This document shows positions 57,843 through 64,000 of a DNA stretch of 64,000 nt, piece by piece (position 1 is the stretch's first letter; every line of letters starts with the position of its first letter). The notes under the pieces are model-generated. The model ran no database searches and had not been told where the DNA came from. It was given only the letters and a program-made list of their open reading frames with translations. Source of the stretch: Comamonadaceae bacterium (GTDB lineage: Bacteria; Pseudomonadota; Gammaproteobacteria; Burkholderiales; Burkholderiaceae_C); NCBI GenBank assembly GCA_027486255.1, contig JAIXPL010000031.1, positions 39,915 to 103,914 of the forward strand, read 5' to 3'. Both the position numbers and the translations under genes were made by a program.

Positions 57843-59789
57843 TCAGGCGGCCGTCTGGACGGCGTTGAAGGTGCGCGCATCGCCGAGCTTGAGGGTGGCG
57901 CTGACCTTGCCGGTGCGGCCATCTTCGAACTTGACGACGGTCTCGATGAACTGTTCGGTCTTGTCCTGGTACAGCGCATCGACCAAGGGTTGGTACTTCT
58001 CGCCGATGAACCCGCGCCTGACCTTGTTGGTGCGGGTGAGCTCGCCGTCGTCGGCATCGAGCTCTTTGTGCAGCACCAGGAAGCGGCTGATCTGTGAGCC
58101 GGCCAGCAGCTTGTCGGCCGCCAGGTCGGCATTGACCTTTTCCACGCAGTCCTGAATGAGCGCGTAGACCTCGGGTTTTTGCGCCAGGTCGGTGTAGCCG
58201 GCGTAGGGCAGGTTGCGGCGCTCGGCCCAGTTGCCGGCGGCGTCGAAGTCGATGTTGATCATCACGCAGACCTTCTCGCGCCCGTCGCCCAAGGCCACCG
58301 CCTCCTTGATGAAGGGGAAGAACTTGAGCTTGTTCTCCACGTACTTGGGCGCGAACATGGCGCCGTCGTTGGCACCGCCTTTCAGTCGCCCCACGTCTTT
58401 CACGCGGTCGATGATCTTCAGGTGGCCGTGGCTGTCCAGAAAGCCCGCATCACTGGTGTGGTACCAGCCGTCGGCCGTGAGCACCTCGGCCGTGGCGGTG
58501 GGGTTCTTGTAGTACTCCTTGAGCAGGCCTGCGGACTTGACCAGGATCTCACCGTTGTCGGCCAGCTTGATCTCCACGCCTCGGATGGGCACGCCCACAG
58601 TGTCTGCGCGCACCTCATGGTCGGGCTGAAGGCAGACGAACACGGCGGTTTCGGTGGAGCCGTACAGCTGCTTTAAGTTGATGCCGATGGAGCGGTAGAA
58701 GGTAAAGAGGTCCGGGCCGATGGCCTCGCCGGCGGTGTAGGCCACGCGCACGCGGGAAAAGCCCAGGGTGTTGCGCAGCGGGCCGTAGACCACCAGGTCG
58801 CCAAGTTTGTAGAGCAGCCCGTCGAGCAGACCCAGGGCCTTGCCGTCCATGCGCTGCGGGCCCACGCGCTTGGCCACGTCCATGAAGTAATGGAACAGAC
58901 CGCGCTTGAGGCGCCCGGCGTCTTCCATGCGGATCATCACGCTGGTGAGCATGCCCTCGAAGACCCGCGGCGGAGCGAAGTAGTAGGTGGGGCCGACTTC
59001 CTTGAGGTCGATGGAGACGGTGCCGGCGTTCTCCGGGCAGTTCACCACGTAGCCGCAGCACAGCCACTGCGCGTAGCTGAAGATGTTCTGGCCGATCCAG
59101 GCCGGCGGCAGGTAGGCCAGCACTTCCTCGCGGCTGCTGAGGCGGTCGAACTCGGCGCCGGCCTGGGCACGGTCGAGCAAGGTGCTGTGGGTGTGCACCA
59201 CGCCCTTGGGGTTGCCCGTGGTGCCGGAGGTGAAGAACATGGCCGCCACGTCCTCGGGCCGACCTTGCTCGACCTGCGCCTGGAAGAAGTCCGGGTGCAT
59301 GTTGGCAAAAGCGGCCCCGTTTTCAATCAGCTGGTCCAGCGACTGCAGGCCGGGCTCGGCATAGTTGCGCAGGCCGCGCGGGTCGTCGTAGACGATGTGG
59401 CCCAGCAGCGGGCACTGGGCGCGGATGTCCAGCAGCTTGTCCACCTGCTCCTGGTCTTCCACCAGGGCCATGCGGACTTCGGCGTTGGTGATGGGGAAGA
59501 CACACTCGGCGCCGACGGCGTCCTGGTACAGGGGCACAGGGATGGCCCCCAGGGACTGGGCGGCCAGCATGGTGGCGTACAAACGTGGGCGGTTGGTGCC
59601 GATCACCACCATGTGCTGGCCGCGTGCCAGACCCAGCTGGTGCAAGCCGCAGGCAATTCGCTCGACCTCGGTGGCCATGTCGGCCCAGGTGTGGGTCTGC
59701 CAGATACCGTACTCTTTCTCGCGCATGGCGGGTGCCGACGGACGCTCTTTCGCGTGCTGCAGCATGAGCCGGGGGAATGTCGTTTGCAT
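57843..59789 (-). CDS. Long-chain acyl-CoA synthetase-like AMP-dependent ligase
   Basis: 648-residue adenylate-forming enzyme, first gene of the liv/PaaK operon. P-loop FFTSGTTGNPKGVVHTH, A4-like YGSTETAVF, ADP/hinge segment DGWYHTSDAGFLDSHGHLKIIDRVKDV and a long insert before the C-terminal domain, as in long-chain fatty-acid-CoA ligases. Co-transcription with an organic-acid importer suggests it traps the imported acid as its CoA thioester; the acid is not determinable here. ATG 59789 is used; the 14-codon upstream extension has no family match. Confidence 0.93.
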   Translation of the reverse strand: MQTTFPRLMLQHAKERPSAPAMREKEYGIWQTHTWADMATEVERIACGLHQLGLARGQHMVVIGTNRPRLYATMLAAQSLGAIPVPLYQDAVGAECVFPITNAEVRMALVEDQEQVDKLLDIRAQCPLLGHIVYDDPRGLRNYAEPGLQSLDQLIENGAAFANMHPDFFQAQVEQGRPEDVAAMFFTSGTTGNPKGVVHTHSTLLDRAQAGAEFDRLSSREEVLAYLPPAWIGQNIFSYAQWLCCGYVVNCPENAGTVSIDLKEVGPTYYFAPPRVFEGMLTSVMIRMEDAGRLKRGLFHYFMDVAKRVGPQRMDGKALGLLDGLLYKLGDLVVYGPLRNTLGFSRVRVAYTAGEAIGPDLFTFYRSIGINLKQLYGSTETAVFVCLQPDHEVRADTVGVPIRGVEIKLADNGEILVKSAGLLKEYYKNPTATAEVLTADGWYHTSDAGFLDSHGHLKIIDRVKDVGRLKGGANDGAMFAPKYVENKLKFFPFIKEAVALGDGREKVCVMINIDFDAAGNWAERRNLPYAGYTDLAQKPEVYALIQDCVEKVNADLAADKLLAGSQISRFLVLHKELDADDGELTRTNKVRRGFIGEKYQPLVDALYQDKTEQFIETVVKFEDGRTGKVSATLKLGDARTFNAVQTAA

Positions 59790-59878
59790 GTGCGCTGGTC
59801 TCCTCGCTGGGGCCTGCCGTTCATGGAACATGGAGGCAGTTTCTTGAAGATGATGCTAGGCCGCTGTTTGACGCTTTG

Positions 59879-59896
59879 TTGTCGTTTCGCCGACAA
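59879..59896. promoter_or_regulatory. Crp/Fnr-type palindrome upstream of the acyl-CoA ligase operon
   Basis: TTGTCG-N6-CGACAA, a perfect 6+6 dyad between the divergent ligase operon and crp/fnr-like gene. On the minus strand a TAGCAT hexamer at 59858-59853 would place the start near 59846, so the dyad centre falls at -41.5, the classic class II activator position. A second AGGGG/CCCCT repeat lies at 59900-59915. Confidence 0.55.
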
Positions 59897-59974
59897 TCAA
59901 GGGGCTATCACCCCTGGGATTTACCCTAGCGCATGCGCTTGGCCCGCAAGACTGCCGTCAGGAATATCTTCCGA

Positions 59975-60688
59975 ATGAAGAACGAGCCCTCCCTTCACCA
60001 GCGCAGGCGCCTGGCCACCCCGGTCGAACTGGCCGGCATTCCCTGGTTGGAGCGTCTCAAAGCTGTGGAGCGCGAGCGCGCCGTCGCCGAGTTGGTGGTC
60101 AGTGAGGCGGCACCGGGCGACTACATCTGCCGTGTCGGCCGGCCCGTGACCTATTGGTTTGGCGTGGTCGAGGGACTGCTGAAGATGAGCACCGACAGCG
60201 CGCAGGGCATGACCATGACTTTCACGGGCCTGCCGCCAGGTGGCTGGTTCGGCGAGGGCACGGCCTTCAAGCGCGAGATCTACCGCTACAACGTGCTGGC
60301 CCTGCGCAAGAGCGTGGTGGCAGGCCTGCCGGTGGATACCTTTCACTGGCTGCTAGATCACTCCATCGACTTCAATCGCTTCGTGATGAGCCAGCTCAAC
60401 GAGCGCCTGGCCCAGTTCATTGCGGCCCGCGAGATCGACCGGCTGACCAACCCCGACCTGCGCGTGGCGCGCAACCTGGCGGCGCTGTTCAACCCTTCGC
60501 TCTTTCCTGGGGTGGGCCAGGTGCTGCGCATCACCCAGCAGGAACTGGCCTACCTGGTCGGCCTGTCGCGCCAGCGGGTGAACGAGTCCTTGCGCATCCT
60601 GGAGGGTCAGGGCGTCATCCAGGTGGAGTACGGCGGCCTGCGCGTGCTGGACCTGGCGGCCCTGCGCACCGGCGCGTTCTCCGGATAA
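59975..60688 (+). CDS. Crp/Fnr family transcriptional regulator
   Basis: 237 residues from the ATG at 59975; an in-frame ATG at 59933 is possible. cNMP-like sensory barrel (about 40-150, GDYICRVGRPVTYWFGVVEGLLKM and GGWFGEGTAFKREIYRYNVLAL) and C-terminal helix-turn-helix ITQQELAYLVGLSRQRVNESLRILEGQGVI. No FNR-like cysteine cluster. Divergent from the acyl-CoA ligase operon and separated by a region containing a suitable palindrome, so it is the likely operon regulator, perhaps responding to an acyl-CoA or acid. This is inference. Confidence 0.9.
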   Translation: MKNEPSLHQRRRLATPVELAGIPWLERLKAVERERAVAELVVSEAAPGDYICRVGRPVTYWFGVVEGLLKMSTDSAQGMTMTFTGLPPGGWFGEGTAFKREIYRYNVLALRKSVVAGLPVDTFHWLLDHSIDFNRFVMSQLNERLAQFIAAREIDRLTNPDLRVARNLAALFNPSLFPGVGQVLRITQQELAYLVGLSRQRVNESLRILEGQGVIQVEYGGLRVLDLAALRTGAFSG

Positions 60689-60702
60689 TCCGCAGCATTG
60701 CC

Positions 60703-61545
60703 ATGGCCATCTCCTCCAAGCCCCTCGATTCTTCTGCTCCCCCTGTGGCCGTGCGCGTGCGAGCGGCCTCGCCGGCAGCACCTCTGCCAGCTGCGGCGGT
60801 GCGCCTGAACAAGCGCATGGCCGAGCTGGGCCTGTGTTCCCGGCGCGAAGCCGACGACTGGATCGCACGGGGCTGGGTGCAGGTCAACGGCCAGCCCGCC
60901 GTGCTGGGGCAGCCGGTGCCGGCCGATGCCCGCATCGAGGTGCACCGCCAGGCGCAGCAGCAGCAGCGCCAGCAGGTCACCATCTTGATCAACAAGCCGG
61001 TGGGCTACGTCAGCGGCCAGGCCGAGGATGGCCATGCGCCCGCCGCCAGCCTGGTGCAGCCCGACAATCGTTGGCGTGAGTGCGCCAGCCGGATGCGCTG
61101 GGGGCCTGAGCAGCTCAGGGGCCTGGCACCGGCGGGGCGGCTGGACATCGATTCGGTGGGTCTGCTGGTGCTCACGCAGGACGGGCGGGTGGCCCGCACC
61201 CTGATCGGCGAGGACTCCGAGGTGGACAAGGAGTACCTGGTGCGCGTGAGCTGGGGCGAGCGCACGCAGGATGTGCAGTCGATCTTCCCGACCGAGAAGC
61301 TGCGCCTGCTGCAGCACGGCTTGAGTCTGGATGGTCAGCTTCTCAAGCCCGCCGAGGTGAGCTGGCAGAACCCCGAGCAACTGCGCTTCGTGCTGCGGGA
61401 GGGCCGCAAGCGCCAGATCAGGCGCATGTGCGAGCAGGTGGGGCTGGTGGTCACCGGCCTCAAGCGCATTCGCATCGGCCAGGTCACGCTGGGTCATTTG
61501 CCGCTCGGGCAGTGGCGCTACCTAGCGGCGCACGAGCGCTTTTAA
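60703..61545 (+). CDS. RluF/RsuA family pseudouridine synthase
   Basis: 280 residues. An Ala/Pro-rich N-terminal leader is followed by an S4 RNA-binding domain, RLNKRMAELGLCSRREADDWI, and the catalytic domain with LINKPVGYVSG, catalytic Asp in GRLDIDSVGLLVLT, and REGRKRQIRRMCEQVGL. Closest in pattern to RluF (23S rRNA pseudouridine 2604), but RsuA/RluB-type specificity cannot be excluded. The Asp site reads LDIDS rather than the common LDRDS or LDKDS. It starts 14 bp after the regulator gene. Confidence 0.92.
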   Translation: MAISSKPLDSSAPPVAVRVRAASPAAPLPAAAVRLNKRMAELGLCSRREADDWIARGWVQVNGQPAVLGQPVPADARIEVHRQAQQQQRQQVTILINKPVGYVSGQAEDGHAPAASLVQPDNRWRECASRMRWGPEQLRGLAPAGRLDIDSVGLLVLTQDGRVARTLIGEDSEVDKEYLVRVSWGERTQDVQSIFPTEKLRLLQHGLSLDGQLLKPAEVSWQNPEQLRFVLREGRKRQIRRMCEQVGLVVTGLKRIRIGQVTLGHLPLGQWRYLAAHERF

Positions 61546-61665
61546 GCGGGGCCCCAGCTGCCCTGACTCACCATTGCTCGCCCGGCTCAGTGCCGGATCC
61601 ATGCGGGATCCATGCTGGCTGATGCGTGACCATAGCCACCTGGACAGGTCAGGCGGCCATGGCCC

Positions 61666-63579
61666 TCAAGCGCTCAGTGCTTCCCAGCGCATCAGTGCAT
61701 CGAGCAGTTCTTCCTCAATTTGAGCGGCGCGCTGGCTCAGCTCCTTCGCCAGGGCCGGCTCGCTGGCATAGAGCGTGCCGTCAGCCAGGCGCTGCTCGAT
61801 GTCTTTCTGCTCACGCTCCAGCGCCTCCATGCGCTCGGGCAGGGTGTCGAGCTCGCGCTGCTCTTTGTAGCTGAGCTTGCGCTTGGCGGCAGGGTTTCGT
61901 TCTGGCTTGCTCACCGCTGCTGGCTGGGGGGCGGCGGCCGGCTTGGACCGTGCGGCTTCGGCCGCGATCTGCTGCGAGCGAGCTGACTGCACCAGCCAAT
62001 CGGTGACGCCCCCCTCGTACTCCCGCCAGAAACCCGGCTGCTCGGGCGTGCCTTCGTGGGCCAAGATGCTGGTGACCACGTTGTCGAGGAAGCGGCGGTC
62101 GTGGCTCACCAGAAAGACCGTGCCTTCATAGGACTGCAGCAGCTCTTCAAGCAGCTCCAGCGTGTCGATGTCCAGGTCATTGGTGGGCTCGTCGAGCACC
62201 AGCACGTTGGCCGGCCGCGCAAACAGGCGCGCCAGCAGCAGTCGGTTGCGCTCGCCCCCGGAGAGGGTGCGCACGGGCGACTGTGACCGCGCTGGCGAGA
62301 AAAGAAAGTCGCCCAGGTAGCTCTTGACATGTTTGCGCTGGCCGTTGATCTCGACCCATTCGCTGCCGGGGCTGATGAAATCCTCCAGCGTGGCGTCCAG
62401 ATCCAGCGCATCGCGCATCTGGTCGAAGTAGGCCACTTGCAGGTTGCTGCCTTGGCGAACGGTGCCTGGGGGAGTGGTGGCGTCGGGTTGGATTTCGCCC
62501 AGGATCAGCTTGAGCAGCGTGCTCTTTCCTGCGCCGTTGGCACCGATCAGGCCGATCTTGTCGCCTCGCAAGATGGTGCAGCTCAGGCCTTGGACCACGG
62601 TCTTGCGGCCCGAGGGGGTGTCGAAACCCTTGCTCACGCCGTCAAGCTCGGCCACGATCTTGCCGCTCTTGTCGCCGCTGGCAATGTCGAGGCTGACCCT
62701 GCCGACGGCATCGCGGCGGGCCGCCCGTTGGGCACGCAGTTCTTGCAGGCGCTTGATGCGTGCCACCGCGCGGGTGCGTCGGGCTTCGACGCCCTTGCGG
62801 ATCCAGACCTCTTCCTGTGCCAGTAACTTGTCGGCTTTGGCGCTGATCACGGCTTCCTGGGAGAGCTGCTCTTCCTTTTGCGTGAGGTATTGCGCGAAGT
62901 TGCCGGGGTAGCGGCGCAGCTGCCCCCTATCGAGCTCAACGATAGACGTGGCCACCTTGTCGAGAAAGGCTCGGTCGTGCGTGATCGTGATCAGGCTGCC
63001 TTTGAAGTTGATCAGCAGGTCTTCCAGCCAGGCAATCGAGTCCAGATCCAGATGGTTGGTTGGCTCATCTAAGAGGAGCACGTCTGGGCGTGCCACCAGC
63101 GCCTGAGCCAGCGCGACGCGCTTTCGAAGGCCGCCTGACAAAGACGCGATAAGTACCTCCCGCTCAAGGTGCAAACGCTGCAGGGTCTCCTCAACCCGCT
63201 GCTCCCAGGTCCAGCCGTCCAGGGCTTCGATGCGTGATTGCAAGGCATCGAGGTCCGTGTCTTCTCGACCTTCGAGGTACAGCTCGATCAGCTGCAGCGT
63301 CTCGCCCAAGCCCAGGCTCACTGCTTGAAAGACGGTGTGTCCGGGGTCCAGCAAGGGCTCTTGCGGAACGTACGCAATGCGAACGCCCTGCTGAACTTGC
63401 AGCGTGCCATCGTCGGGTTTGTCGAGTCCCGCCAGGATCTTGAGCAAGGAAGATTTGCCCGTGCCATTTCGCCCAATGAGGCCAATGCGCTCACGCTCTT
63501 CCAGGGAAAAGCCAGCGTGGTCGAGCAAGGCAAGGTGCCCGAAGGCGAGCTGGGCATCGAGAAGGGTGATCAGGGCCAT
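61666..63579 (-). CDS. uup: Uup, ABC-F family ATPase
   Basis: 637-residue soluble ABC-F protein with two ATPase domains and no membrane segments. First domain: Walker A GRNGTGKSS, signature LSGGLRKRVALAQAL, Walker B DVLLLDEPTNHLDLDS. A linker rich in Arg follows, then the second domain: GANGAGKST, LSGGERNRLLLARLF, VLVLDEPTNDLDIDT. The C-terminal ~100 residues form the coiled coil typical of Uup, which acts on ribosomes and influences transposon excision. It diverges from the promoters at the right edge. Confidence 0.96.
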   Translation of the reverse strand: MALITLLDAQLAFGHLALLDHAGFSLEERERIGLIGRNGTGKSSLLKILAGLDKPDDGTLQVQQGVRIAYVPQEPLLDPGHTVFQAVSLGLGETLQLIELYLEGREDTDLDALQSRIEALDGWTWEQRVEETLQRLHLEREVLIASLSGGLRKRVALAQALVARPDVLLLDEPTNHLDLDSIAWLEDLLINFKGSLITITHDRAFLDKVATSIVELDRGQLRRYPGNFAQYLTQKEEQLSQEAVISAKADKLLAQEEVWIRKGVEARRTRAVARIKRLQELRAQRAARRDAVGRVSLDIASGDKSGKIVAELDGVSKGFDTPSGRKTVVQGLSCTILRGDKIGLIGANGAGKSTLLKLILGEIQPDATTPPGTVRQGSNLQVAYFDQMRDALDLDATLEDFISPGSEWVEINGQRKHVKSYLGDFLFSPARSQSPVRTLSGGERNRLLLARLFARPANVLVLDEPTNDLDIDTLELLEELLQSYEGTVFLVSHDRRFLDNVVTSILAHEGTPEQPGFWREYEGGVTDWLVQSARSQQIAAEAARSKPAAAPQPAAVSKPERNPAAKRKLSYKEQRELDTLPERMEALEREQKDIEQRLADGTLYASEPALAKELSQRAAQIEEELLDALMRWEALSA

Positions 63580-63730
63580 GGCATCCGCTCAAGTGAAGCG
63601 GCGGATTATGCGACCCGCGCACTTCGTGTCCGCAGGCATCTTTGTTGACCAGAGGGCGGTTCAGCCCTGCGAACAGACAGGAGCCTCAGGCTGCTAGCAG
63701 CACGCATCGAAAACTTTTTTCGCCGTGGCC

Positions 63731-63759
63731 TTGAAGGCGCCTGGAAACGGTGCTATAGT
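63731..63759 (+). promoter_or_regulatory. Sigma-70 promoter P1 of the right-edge operon
   Basis: TTGAAG (63731-63736), 17-base spacer, TATAGT (63754-63759) with an extended TGC before it. A/T-rich run GAAAACTTTTTTC lies just upstream and may act as an UP element. The initial transcript begins within GAGGGCTTCGCTG. Confidence 0.75.
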
Positions 63760-63885
63760 GGAGGGCTTCGCTGCTGAGACGGCAAGACAAAAGCAGAGCA
63801 CTTCACGCTCCTTGCTTGGGGCCTTCGAGCTTCCTGTCTTGATGCCCTGGCTGCTGGATGCCTAGTTCGACAAGATTTCATCTTG

Positions 63886-63915
63886 TTGACTGGTTGAAAA
63901 ATTCCGGTATATAAT
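63886..63915 (+). promoter_or_regulatory. Sigma-70 promoter P2 of the right-edge operon
   Basis: TTGACT (63886-63891), 18-base spacer, perfect TATAAT (63910-63915), followed by the GC-rich discriminator and GAGGCTTCGCTG, nearly the same initial transcript as P1, 156 bp upstream. Confidence 0.8.
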
Positions 63916-64000
63916 GTGAGGCTTCGCTGATTGCAGCGAGACGATGCGATGGTTGCTGGTTGTGGTGCTGAGGTGCTGCAGGGGGTGATCGAAGTGTTGG

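Larger units (their letters stand above)
63580..64000. other. Right-edge non-coding region, promoter and leader of a stable-RNA operon
   Basis: 421 bp without a credible ORF. It holds two strong sigma-70 promoters (entered separately), a 7-bp inverted repeat CAAGACA/TGTCTTG (63783-63789 / 63835-63841) in the first leader, ACAAGAT-TTC-ATCTTGT (63870-63886) touching the second -35, and a TCGCTG/CAGCGA hairpin (63924-63929/63934-63939) after the second start. The absence of any start codon with a ribosome site and the GC-rich discriminators suggest an rRNA (or tRNA) operon begins beyond the edge. The RNA gene itself is not in the window. Confidence 0.6.

Overview
The window is high-GC DNA from a betaproteobacterium. 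The gene repertoire (orphan Bug-type tricarboxylate-binding proteins, a Smg/DprA pair, a cysteine-free HemB metal site, a compact GspE, DUF1840) points to Burkholderiales and most likely Comamonadaceae; the genus cannot be named from sequence reading alone. It is a chromosomal core region. I see no insertion sequence, prophage, CRISPR array or tRNA, and no broken gene.

Layout, left to right. 1-1473: gatCA (minus; gatA runs off the left edge), divergent from the cell-shape operon mreB-mreC-mreD-mrdA (1786-6441). 6468-10724: a TauE/SafE permease, a GMC flavoprotein oxidoreductase, an HCCA-isomerase/DsbA-like protein and a dienelactone hydrolase. 10788-14902: hemB, pyk and pgk on the minus strand; the hemB-pyk gap holds a candidate plus-strand small RNA with its own terminator. 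14960-17536: def-fmt-azlC-azlD, a tightly packed minus operon. 17703-19374: dprA and smg. 19475-24129: mltA, yajC, secD, secF on the minus strand. 24128-24292: a small membrane-protein ORF that exactly fills the gap between mltA and the next minus gene. 24289-31902: a four-gene, translationally coupled minus operon (yhdP, a nitrilase-family amidase, sensor kinase, FixJ-type regulator). 31974-34769: glnE. 34845-40625: a complete RND efflux operon (outer-membrane factor, adaptor, pump). 40667-42517: class II amidotransferase, 4-oxalocrotonate tautomerase, Crp/Fnr regulator. 42913-47856: gspD-gspE-gspF of a type II secretion system. 47869-51245: a 2OG-Fe(II) dioxygenase, a DUF1840 protein and two orphan Bug binding proteins, each with its own terminator. 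51377-59789: a seven-gene minus operon (acyl-CoA ligase, livG, livH, livM, binding protein, livF, PaaK-like ligase), with a divergent Crp/Fnr regulator at 59975. 60703-63579: an RluF-type pseudouridine synthase and uup. 63580-64000: two tandem strong promoters with stable-RNA character, probably leading into a ribosomal RNA operon beyond the right edge.

Functional themes: cell-wall elongation (mreBCD, mrdA, mltA), protein export (yajC-secDF, gspDEF), central metabolism (pyk, pgk, hemB, glnE), and uptake plus CoA activation of organic acids (liv operon with two ligases, Bug proteins, DctS/DctR-like two-component system). The most promising non-coding signals are the C-rich-loop small-RNA candidate (11895-12014), the three stacked hairpins between the binding-protein gene and livF (53464-53555), and a Crp/Fnr-type palindrome at about -41.5 of the liv operon. 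Every call here is from reading the sequence; no database search was run.
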